Shown here in pieces: positions 1 through 5,995 of a stretch of DNA of 10,337 nucleotides. Under the pieces are notes generated by a model. The model searched no databases and was not told the DNA's origin. It saw only the letters and a list, made by a program, of their open reading frames with translations. Location of the stretch: positions 1-10,337 of the forward strand of contig DCPV01000190.1 in NCBI GenBank assembly GCA_002323775.1, in the 5' to 3' direction. Made by a program: the position numbers and the translations under genes. Within the stretch, counting starts at the first letter, position 1. Each line of letters opens with the position of its first letter. This DNA is from Firmicutes bacterium UBA1535. Lineage in GTDB: Bacteria > Bacillota > Clostridia > Tissierellales > Sedimentibacteraceae.

Positions 1-124
1 TATCTTTATCAAATTTGATAAGTTTTGATACAATAGGAGTTCTTGCAATAGTGACAATATATAATGTTAATAAAAATATAATTAAAATAAAAGAAATTAA
101 TAAAAAAATATATATCTTTTTCAA
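1..124 (-). CDS. Partial membrane-anchored protein, N-terminal 41 residues (unknown function)
   Basis: The minus strand stays open from a TTG codon at 124-122 to the left edge of the window. I chose the TTG because an AAGTGGGT-like ribosome binding site lies about 8 nt upstream (around 133-138) and no ATG exists in frame. The protein begins with two lysines, then about 20 hydrophobic residues (IYIFLLISFILIIFLLTLYI), then a polar stretch containing RTPIVSKLIKFDKD. That is the layout of a signal anchor or uncleaved signal peptide with the rest of the protein outside the cell. It follows the serine protease gene on the same strand, separated by a hairpin, so it may be in the same transcript or have its own promoter. 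The family cannot be recognised from this fragment. Confidence 0.5.
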   Translation of the reverse strand, partial: MKKIYIFLLISFILIIFLLTLYIVTIARTPIVSKLIKFDKD

Positions 125-163
125 TTTAATATACCCACTTTCTTAGTTATTAAATAGTAATAT

Positions 164-207
164 GACACTGAATAAAATGAAAATTCAAATTCATTTTATT
201 CAGTGTC
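164..207 (-). terminator. 18-bp hairpin after the serine protease gene (terminator or intercistronic hairpin)
   Basis: GACACTGAATAAAATGA (164-180) is perfectly complementary to TCATTTTATTCAGTGTC (191-207). One more A-T pair (181/190) gives an 18-bp stem with an 8-nt loop. It lies 44 nt past the protease stop codon, where a terminator would be expected. There is no clean T-tract on either side on either strand, and the next minus-strand start codon is only 40 nt further on, so it may instead stabilise or process a joint transcript. Confidence 0.45.
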
Positions 208-250
208 TTGATTAATTATTTAACTGTTTTTTGTTAAGCATACCTTTGCT

Positions 251-1627
251 TTAAGGCATAGTAGTATTTGTTAATAATGTTACACCTAATCTTTCCTCTA
301 CATGATACGCTCTAAATCCTAATCCAAAAGTATCAACATCTGGATACTTTGGACCAAATGAACATATAACCGCCAAATAATTTCCAGCATTTGGGAGACC
401 TGTATTTAATACAACCGGACCACCGCTATCACCTTTTAAGGTTTTGTTAGAAAATTTAATGAGGTTGTAAAATGTACCGCTTTCGTTAGTAGCACTAGTA
501 TTTATAGCTAATATCGTCCCAATAGTACGCCCAGTTGTTGCTCCATATTTTACAATCCTTGCCCCTTCTACATATTCACCACTCGTTGCAATACGTGGTA
601 TAGCAGTATATACGTTGCTACCTACTTCAGATATATATGCAGTTTCTTTCCATGTAGTAAATAATGTATTACTAAAAGGCACAAAAGCTGCATCCATATA
701 ACTATTATGTACTCTTATTGATGATTTACCGATATTTTGACCATCTTCATTACTCATTGTTGTATTTGCATCAGCAACGTGTGCATTTGTTACAACTCCA
801 TATTTACCATTACTATCAAAAGCATTACACATAATAGTACCATAACCAGTATCTGGTCTAGAAATTTTACGACCACCATAAGCATAGTATGTAGCAGTAG
901 GTATAATTTCTGTTTTATCAACTATATATTTGATAGTTGAAAGTTTCAAATTTTTATCTTTTAAATATGATTCTATTGATTTAATTGCATCATTATCTTT
1001 AATATGTGTATAAATCTTATTTTCTGATTCCTTTATATATAATTGTGAAATACCTAACTCAATCAAATTATCTTTCAAATTATCATAAACTTCAGTTAAT
1101 TCATTATAAGAATTTTCACAATAAACAAAGTTAACATGAATTATATCACCAATATTACTATAAAAATTTGGTAATTCCACAGCTTTAGTAGCTATTTCAG
1201 AAAATTGAGTAATAACTTTATCATTAAAGAATTCAAAATATTTTTCTTTAAACATATCGTTTGTCAAACAAATATTTAAATTTAGCTCTTTATCTATGAA
1301 TGAACCTGCAAAATTTTCTGAATATATTTTAGATTTTAGCATTTCACATTTAAATGTAGAGTTTAACAATATTGCCATATGATTTTTATAAGTAGATATT
1401 TTGTAAAGATCATTTTTAATATTATCCATACTAATGTCTTTTAAATTATCACTACCATTAAATTCACTTTTTATAACATTTACAAGATTAGCATTTATTT
1501 CTAAATTATTGAATATATGTTTATTAAATATATCTTCTTTTCCTACATCATTTCCTAATACAGGAATTGAAAACATTATAGCAATTACAATTGCCATAGA
1601 AACTATTTTTCTAAATACTTTTTTCAT
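251..1627 (-). CDS. Secreted chymotrypsin-fold (S1-type) serine protease with N-terminal propeptide
   Basis: This 458-residue protein is predicted to be exported and to cleave peptide bonds outside the cell. Residues 1-25 form a signal peptide (MKKVFRKIVS, hydrophobic core, then a likely cleavage site near VLGN). Residues about 26-240 are a lysine/asparagine-rich region with no domain I recognise. By analogy with alpha-lytic protease and streptogrisins it is probably a folding or inhibitory propeptide. The protease domain covers about 245-455 and has the full catalytic triad: His283 in VVTNAHVA, Asp312 in YMDAAFVPF and Ser401 in KGDSGGPVV. The start is firm: AAGGAGGT lies 8 nt before the ATG. 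It reads against the flagellar operon and has its own promoter. Substrate and exact subfamily are unknown. The fold and protease activity are well supported; the propeptide role is inferred. Confidence 0.88.
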   Translation of the reverse strand: MKKVFRKIVSMAIVIAIMFSIPVLGNDVGKEDIFNKHIFNNLEINANLVNVIKSEFNGSDNLKDISMDNIKNDLYKISTYKNHMAILLNSTFKCEMLKSKIYSENFAGSFIDKELNLNICLTNDMFKEKYFEFFNDKVITQFSEIATKAVELPNFYSNIGDIIHVNFVYCENSYNELTEVYDNLKDNLIELGISQLYIKESENKIYTHIKDNDAIKSIESYLKDKNLKLSTIKYIVDKTEIIPTATYYAYGGRKISRPDTGYGTIMCNAFDSNGKYGVVTNAHVADANTTMSNEDGQNIGKSSIRVHNSYMDAAFVPFSNTLFTTWKETAYISEVGSNVYTAIPRIATSGEYVEGARIVKYGATTGRTIGTILAINTSATNESGTFYNLIKFSNKTLKGDSGGPVVLNTGLPNAGNYLAVICSFGPKYPDVDTFGLGFRAYHVEERLGVTLLTNTTMP

Positions 1628-1650
1628 TTATAATTACCTCCTTGTATTTT

Positions 1651-1673
1651 ATTTATGTTATTATAACATAAAT
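1651..1673. promoter_or_regulatory. 23-bp palindrome over the protease promoter -10 (candidate operator)
   Basis: The arms ATTTATGTTAT (1651-1661) and ATAACATAAAT (1663-1673) are perfect inverted repeats of 11 bp around a single central base. The palindrome covers the TATAAT that probably serves the protease gene, so a dimeric regulator bound here would block RNA polymerase. AT-rich DNA yields short palindromes by chance, but 11-bp arms without a mismatch are uncommon. The regulator is unknown. Confidence 0.4.
1660..1665 (-). promoter_or_regulatory. Probable -10 element of the protease promoter
   Basis: On the minus strand this reads TATAAT, a perfect sigma-A -10 hexamer, about 33 nt upstream of the protease ATG and just upstream of its strong ribosome binding site. 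The -35 position (about 1683-1688, minus-strand GGTGAA) is a poor match, so transcription may need an activator. An 8-bp direct repeat (ATGTCCAT on the plus strand, at 1698-1705 and 1716-1723) lies just upstream of it. Confidence 0.45.
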
Positions 1674-1710
1674 TTTTACTACTTCACCTTACGTTTTATG
1701 TCCATAAATT

Positions 1711-1969
1711 CTAAAATGTCCATCTAAACAATCCTTTTCGTTCTAATGTGAACGTTGCAGATATTTTCGAGATACCAAAAACTTCTTTAATTAACTGTAC
1801 ACTCTGCATTGCCACCTATAAAACTAAAATCAAGTCTCCTACAGTGGTCTGATGACCTTTTTAATGTTTGATTGATTTGCAATTAGTAACACTTTTGCAA
1901 ATACTAGAATACTTTGACTGAAAATCAACACTAGTATTGCAAGAAAAGCTACTATTTTTTTATTTTCAT
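1711..1969 (-). pseudogene. Decayed gene for a small secreted protein (clostridial Ig-like/beta-sandwich type)
   Basis: An ATG at 1969-1967 has a good AAGGTG ribosome binding site (1976-1981) but meets a TAG after five codons, because an A-tract (plus-strand T run 1955-1961) has seven bases. With eight, the frame would give a textbook signal peptide: MKIKKIVAFLAILVLIFSQS followed by ILVFA. Further on, two other frames contain LDFSFIGGNAECTV and then VFGISKISATFTLERKG followed by a Trp and a stop at 1711-1713. Read in order, these pieces resemble the small exported clostridial proteins with a pattern like 'NGxAxCxxxVxGxSGxTKISATxTLxKKxGxxW'. At least two or three frameshifts plus internal loss are needed, so the gene is dead. 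The family assignment comes from pattern memory; the signal peptide and frame breaks are seen directly. Confidence 0.55.
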
Positions 1970-2037
1970 TTGTTTCACCTTCCTTCAAAAATATTATCAG
2001 TTAATACTAAATTTGGCACTAACTGTTTGATGTCATA

Positions 2038-2066
2038 ATTATATCAGAAATATTTTTTCGTGCCGA
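2038..2066 (-). promoter_or_regulatory. Extended -10 promoter of the decayed secreted-protein gene
   Basis: On the minus strand TGATATAAT (2046-2038) is an extended -10 element (TGN-TATAAT). At 17 bp spacing the -35 hexamer is TCGGCA (2066-2061), matching TTGACA at four of six positions. It lies about 70 nt upstream of the decayed gene's start codon. The -35 hexamer overlaps one of the Spo0A-like boxes. Confidence 0.4.
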
Positions 2067-2220
2067 AGTATGGCGAAATCAGTATATATTTATTCGAAAT
2101 TAGTTGTTTTTGTATTATAAATTTAATTTTTGGTAACAATTCCATCACCTTTTTTAGTTGTTCTATAGAGGATTTCCTTTCAATTCGAAGGTACATTCTC
2201 CTTCTATTTATTTTTTTCAT
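2044..2220 (-). CDS. Doubtful small ORF, 58 residues, lysine-rich
   Basis: The minus strand is open for 58 codons from the ATG at 2220 to a TGA at 2046-2044. The peptide begins MKKINRRRMYLRIERK and ends NKYILISPYFGTKKYF; its lysine-rich, hydrophilic composition looks more protein-like than the hydrophobic plus-strand reading of the same bases. A second in-frame ATG (2196-2194) has GGAGA directly against it, too close to be a good ribosome binding site, and the first ATG has only a weak AGAAGA. I recognise no family. It may be a real small protein, a remnant at the rearrangement junction, or chance. Its end overlaps the Spo0A-like boxes and the extended -10, so the two readings compete. Confidence 0.2.
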   Translation of the reverse strand: MKKINRRRMYLRIERKSSIEQLKKVMELLPKIKFIIQKQLISNKYILISPYFGTKKYF

Positions 2221-2899
2221 AAAAAATCTTCTATTTTTCTCTGTTCATTTTCAAATATTAAAAAACATTATTAAAATAATTGTTATTGGAACTGTTGTTT
2301 ATAGTGTAATAATAAAAAATATTCAGTTTGTACCTAAGCTAATGTATTTTGATATATTAAGCGCTGTAAAATTCATATTTGATGTAATTATGAATGTAGT
2401 AAATAGTGTTATTATCTATTTTCTGGCTATATCAGTGGTAGATTTCATATACCAATGGTGGGAATACGAAAAAAATATTAAGATGACTAAGCAGGAACTT
2501 AAGGATGAGTTTAAAAATACTGAGGGTAATCCTGAAATAAAAGGAAAAATCAGACAGATACAAAGAAAAGTGGCTATGTCAAGAATGATGCAGCAAGTTC
2601 CCGGTGCAGACGTTATAATCAGAAACCCAACGCATTTTGCTGTAGCTATAAAATATGACGAAAACAGCAATAGAGCACCATTGGTCGTTGCAAAGGGGCA
2701 AGACAGAGTAGCATTAAATATAATTAAACTAGCAGAAGAAAGTAAAGTGCTTATAATGGAGAACAAACCTTTAGCCAGAGCTCTTTACAGCACAGTAGAT
2801 ATAAACCAAGAAATTCCAGTAGAATTCTATGAACCTATTGCGGAAATACTCGCTTGGGTGTATAATACTAATATGCAAGTTAAAAAAAATGACGAATAA
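2060..2899 (+). pseudogene. flhB: 5'-truncated flhB: last two membrane helices and autocleavage domain of the flagellar export switch protein
   Basis: FlhB sits in the flagellar type III export gate and switches export from rod/hook to filament substrates after cutting itself at NPTH. The frame is open from a GTG at 2060, but recognisable FlhB begins only near 2255 (ILKNIIKIIVIG). After that come membrane helices 3 and 4 (frame residues about 69-86 and 107-131), the linker with MTKQELKDEFKNTEGNP, the intact NPTH site (189-192, bases 2624-2635), and the usual C-terminal PLARALY and IPVEFYEPIAEILAWVY motifs. Roughly the first 130-140 residues (helices 1 and 2) are missing, and no such sequence occurs in any frame upstream. 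The GTG has no ribosome binding site, and the bases before 2255 look unrelated. I therefore read it as a truncated gene at a rearrangement junction, though a shortened protein cannot be excluded. flhA follows after 101 nt. Confidence 0.75.
2061..2077 (+). promoter_or_regulatory. Tandem Spo0A-like boxes (TGNCGAA x2, abrB spacing)
   Basis: TGCCGAAGTATGGCGAA contains two matches to the Spo0A box core TGNCGAA, head to tail with a 3-bp gap. That 10-bp period matches the tandem boxes of the Bacillus subtilis abrB promoter. The first box overlaps the -35 hexamer of the minus-strand promoter at 2038-2066. The sequence match is direct; binding by Spo0A is inferred. Confidence 0.4.
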
Positions 2900-3000
2900 T
2901 GGAAGTATATACACAAATTTTTAGTCTCACTTGAAAATAGAGATGGGCGTTCTTGTACAATAGATACATGGGCATAATTAACAGGAAAAGGTAAATAAAT

Positions 3001-5064
3001 ATGAAAATATTGAATAATGCAGTAACAGTCTTTATAATACTTATAATATTAATGATTATCATACCTTTGCCATCTTTTTTACTGGATATGATGTTTATCA
3101 TTAATATTGCAATATCAGTAATAATATTACTTACAACAATGTACATAAAGGAATCATTACAGTTTTCCATATTTCCTACAGTATTATTGATTACAACGAT
3201 ACTTAGGCTTGCGCTCAGTGTATCTTCAATAAAGCTTATTTTGTTGAATAGTGGAAATGCAGGGGCGGTTATAAAAACGTTTGGAGACTTCGTAATCCAA
3301 GGAAATTATGTTATAGGTTTTATAATATTTATAATTATAGTAATTGTTCAGTTCATGGTTATAACAAAGGGAACTGAAAGGGTTTCAGAGGTTTCAGCAA
3401 GATTTACACTTGATGCGATGCCAGGTAAGCAAATGGCTATAGATGCAGATTTAAGCTCTGGACTAATCACAGAGTCTGAATCAAGGATAAGAAGGTCAAA
3501 GATTCAAAGAGAGGCTGATTTTTATGGCGCTATGGACGGAGCAACAAAGTTTATTAAGGGAGATGCTATTGCTAATATAGTTATAACCTTTGTAAACTTT
3601 ATAGGTGGAGTTATTATAGGAATGGTTCAAGGAGCAGGAACTTTCCAAGATGTTTTAACAATCTATACAGTAGCTACAGTCGGAGCGGGACTTGTATCAC
3701 AGATTCCAGCACTTATGATTTCAACAGCTGCGGGTATGATAGTTACTAGAGCAAGCTCTGAATCAAATTTGAGTACAGATATTTCAAAACAGTTTTTATC
3801 TCAGCCAATAGTACTTGTTGGCAGCGGTGTAGTTCTGATTGTCTTTAGTTTAATTCCGGGATTTCCTAAAATTCCAGGATTTACTTTAGCAGCAATATTG
3901 ATTTTTCTAGGACTTAATCTTATGAGGAGTCAAAAACAAGAAGAATTGGTAGATGAACATAAAAAGGCCATAGAGCATCAAAGCTCTGAGGAAGTATATA
4001 ACGAAGAAACTTACTATAGAAATATAGATAATATATATGAATTAATTCAAGTTGAACAAATAGAAATGGAGGTAGGCTACAGCCTTATCCCATTGGTAGA
4101 TGAATCAACAGGCGGAAGTTTTATAGATAGAATAGTAATGTTTAGACGACAATTTGCAATTGAGATGGGTATGGTTATACCATCTGTAAAGCTAACGGAC
4201 AATGGTTATTTAAACCCAAATGAATATTTAATTAAGATAAAGGGTGAAGAAGTAGCAAGAGGCGAAATACTCGTAGACTATTATCTTGCTTTAGAACCTG
4301 CAACTGTTAGCGGAATGATAGACGGAATTGACACAATAGAGCCGGCATACGGTATTCCAAGCAAATGGATAACAAAGGATAAAAAGGAATTAGCTGAAAT
4401 TTATGGATATACGGTTATAGACCCTCTTTCAGTTTTGATTACGCATTTATCTGAGATAGTAAAAAAATATGCACATGAGCTTCTGTCAAGACAGGATATA
4501 AACCTACTGCTTGAGAACACTAAGAAAACAAATAGCAGTATAGTCGATGAGGTACTTCCTGCAATGATAGGATACGGAACATTACAAAAAATACTTGGCA
4601 ATTTGTTAAGAGAGGCTATTCCTATAAAGGACATGGAAACTATACTTGAAACTATAAGCGATTATGCAGCTAATATAAAAGATATAGAAATGCTTACCGA
4701 ATACATAAGACAAGCTTTAAGAAGAACTATAACTAGAAAATGGTCTGACTCCGGACAAATAAAAGTTATTACCTTAAGTACAGATATAGAAAAAATGATA
4801 ATTAACTCTGTTAATAAAAATGAACATGGCTCTTATCTATCTTTAGATCCTCAAATTATACAGAAGATAGTGACATCACTTTTAGATCAGATAGAAAAAC
4901 TGAAAGAAGTGATAAGTATTCCGATAATTTTAACATCACCATTTGTCAGAATATATTTTAAAAAGCTAGTAGATCAATTTTATCCAAATGCTGTGATTTT
5001 GTCATTTAATGAGATAGATAATTCAGTTCAGATACAAGCTATAGGTAACATTGAAGTCGAGTGA
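3001..5064 (+). CDS. flhA: Flagellar biosynthesis protein FlhA (type III export gate)
   Basis: FlhA is the large membrane subunit of the flagellar export gate; it couples proton flow to export and its cytoplasmic ring docks chaperone-substrate complexes. The protein has 687 residues, normal for the family, and appears intact. Residues 1-310 hold about eight membrane helices. The FHIPEP family signature lies at about 133-157 (ARFTLDAMPGKQMAIDADLS), followed by the conserved SRIRRSKIQREADFYGAMDG segment. Residues about 311-687 are the cytoplasmic domain, with typical LALEPATVSGMIDG and YTVIDPLSVLITHLSEIV blocks. The ATG has AAAGGT 6 nt upstream. The 101-nt gap after the flhB fragment contains a possible -10 (CATAAT, 2973-2978) but no convincing -35. 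Since flhB is truncated, how this gene is transcribed is unclear. Confidence 0.96.
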   Translation: MKILNNAVTVFIILIILMIIIPLPSFLLDMMFIINIAISVIILLTTMYIKESLQFSIFPTVLLITTILRLALSVSSIKLILLNSGNAGAVIKTFGDFVIQGNYVIGFIIFIIIVIVQFMVITKGTERVSEVSARFTLDAMPGKQMAIDADLSSGLITESESRIRRSKIQREADFYGAMDGATKFIKGDAIANIVITFVNFIGGVIIGMVQGAGTFQDVLTIYTVATVGAGLVSQIPALMISTAAGMIVTRASSESNLSTDISKQFLSQPIVLVGSGVVLIVFSLIPGFPKIPGFTLAAILIFLGLNLMRSQKQEELVDEHKKAIEHQSSEEVYNEETYYRNIDNIYELIQVEQIEMEVGYSLIPLVDESTGGSFIDRIVMFRRQFAIEMGMVIPSVKLTDNGYLNPNEYLIKIKGEEVARGEILVDYYLALEPATVSGMIDGIDTIEPAYGIPSKWITKDKKELAEIYGYTVIDPLSVLITHLSEIVKKYAHELLSRQDINLLLENTKKTNSSIVDEVLPAMIGYGTLQKILGNLLREAIPIKDMETILETISDYAANIKDIEMLTEYIRQALRRTITRKWSDSGQIKVITLSTDIEKMIINSVNKNEHGSYLSLDPQIIQKIVTSLLDQIEKLKEVISIPIILTSPFVRIYFKKLVDQFYPNAVILSFNEIDNSVQIQAIGNIEVE

Positions 5065-5096
5065 TAATGTTGAACAAAAAGATAAATGATAAGGAA

Positions 5097-5133
5097 GCGC
5101 TTAAGTTTAGTACAAGCATTGTACATTAAGTGC
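5097..5133 (+). promoter_or_regulatory. Hairpin abutting the sigma-factor ribosome binding site
   Basis: GCGCTTAA (5097-5104) pairs with TTAAGTGC (5126-5133), one pair being G-U. Inside it GTACAA (5110-5115) pairs with TTGTAC (5119-5124) around a 3-nt loop, with an asymmetric internal loop between. The stem ends one base before the AAGGG ribosome binding site (5134-5138) of the sigma gene. No T-tract follows, so it is not a standard terminator; it could affect RNA processing or translation. Confidence 0.35.
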
Positions 5134-5147
5134 AAGGGCATAGTTGT

Positions 5148-5912
5148 ATGGAAATCATTAAGGACGATAAAATCATAATAGATGACAATGAGCTATGGCA
5201 AAGGTACTTTCAAAGCAAAGATATAGCAGCTCGCAATAAAATAGTTGAAAAATACGCTTTTATCGTCAAAGTGATTGCTATGAAGATTTGGGGTATGTAT
5301 CATCAATATGGCGATGTTGAAGATATTGTAAATGAAGGTATCATAGCTTTGATAGATGCTGTAGGAAGATTTGATATATCAAAGGATATAAAGTTTGAGA
5401 CATATGCCTCTATTAAAATAAGAGGTGCTATAATAGACTATGTCAGAAAGCAGGCTTGGTCTCCGAGACGTGTCAATAAAAACAGAAAGCTTGTAGAGAG
5501 TGCTGATAAAGAATTAAAAATTAAGCTTGGTAGAACTCCTTCAGAGCAGGAAATGGCAGATTATTTAAAAATTGATAAGACAGAATATAGTAAAATGATT
5601 TTAGAGACAAATAACTCTAATTTACTCTCATTTGAAGAACTTATATCGGAGCTTTCTTATAAAAATTCTGCTACCTCTAACGATTTGACACCAGAAGATA
5701 ATTATGCAAAGCAGGAATTAAAAAAAGTGTTGGCTGATGCCATAAATCAGCTAGAGGAAAAAGAAAAAATCATTATATCCTTATATTACAAGGAAGAACT
5801 AAAGCTTAAAGATATTGCCGATGTAATGGAGATAAGTAATTCAAGGGTTTCACAGATTCACTCTCAGGCGATAGCAAAGTTAAATAATATTTTGAGAAAA
5901 TATATGAATTAA
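5148..5912 (+). CDS. fliA: FliA/WhiG/SigD-family motility sigma factor
   Basis: This is a sigma-28-type RNA polymerase sigma factor, which in Gram-positive bacteria directs late flagellar, chemotaxis and autolysin genes. I place the start at ATG 5148 (254 residues), with AAGGG 9 nt upstream, not at the in-frame GTG at 5130, which lies in a hairpin and has no ribosome binding site. Region 2 covers about 28-110, with the core-binding/-10 recognition block GDVEDIVNEGIIALIDAVGRF, FETYASIKIRGAIIDYVRKQ and the FliA-typical WSPRRV. Region 3 covers about 115-165 (GRTPSEQEMADYL). Region 4 covers about 196-254 with the helix-turn-helix LKDIADVMEISNSRVSQIHSQA. It sits between flhA and flgF; flhF, flhG and the cheB-cheA-cheW genes that often precede sigD in relatives are missing. 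Its target promoters are not visible in this window. Confidence 0.93.
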   Translation: MEIIKDDKIIIDDNELWQRYFQSKDIAARNKIVEKYAFIVKVIAMKIWGMYHQYGDVEDIVNEGIIALIDAVGRFDISKDIKFETYASIKIRGAIIDYVRKQAWSPRRVNKNRKLVESADKELKIKLGRTPSEQEMADYLKIDKTEYSKMILETNNSNLLSFEELISELSYKNSATSNDLTPEDNYAKQELKKVLADAINQLEEKEKIIISLYYKEELKLKDIADVMEISNSRVSQIHSQAIAKLNNILRKYMN

Positions 5913-5924
5913 AATAAATAAAAG

Positions 5925-5942
5925 AGTGAAACAAGTTTCGCT
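5925..5942 (+). promoter_or_regulatory. Small hairpin between sigma gene and flgF
   Basis: AGTGAAAC and GTTTCGCT can form a 7-bp stem (one G-U pair) with a CAAG tetraloop, 12 nt after the sigma stop codon. The following bases (TAATAACAG) are not a T-tract, so this is a weak terminator at best; read-through into flgF is likely. The rest of the 83-nt spacer shows no clear promoter. Confidence 0.25.
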
Positions 5943-5995
5943 TAATAACAGAGATATAAAAAATTGTTTAAATTAAGGAAAGGGATGAGATAAAT

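Noticed and set aside
1955..1961. Phase-variable A-tract switching the small secreted protein on and off
   Set aside because: Restoring this tract would repair only the signal peptide; at least one or two further frameshifts downstream still kill the gene.
1998..2025. CAGTTA...TAACTG inverted repeat between the -10 and start of the decayed gene
   Set aside because: The arms are only 6 bp with a 16-nt gap; that is expected by chance in AT-rich DNA.
2060..2254. GTG at 2060 as a genuine start of a short FlhB
   Set aside because: There is no ribosome binding site before it, and the first 65 codons are a hydrophobic reading of AT-rich DNA that does not resemble FlhB helices 1-2.
2416..2766. Minus-strand open frame opposite the flhB fragment
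   Set aside because: It is a mirror of conserved FlhB coding sequence with no supporting start signal or recognisable domain.
2951..2978. Independent sigma-A promoter for flhA
   Set aside because: CATAAT at 2973-2978 is a fair -10 but no acceptable -35 lies 16-18 bp upstream.
5130..5147. GTG at 5130 as the sigma-factor start
   Set aside because: It lies in the right arm of a hairpin without a ribosome binding site; the ATG at 5148 has AAGGG at good spacing, and sigma-family similarity starts after it.
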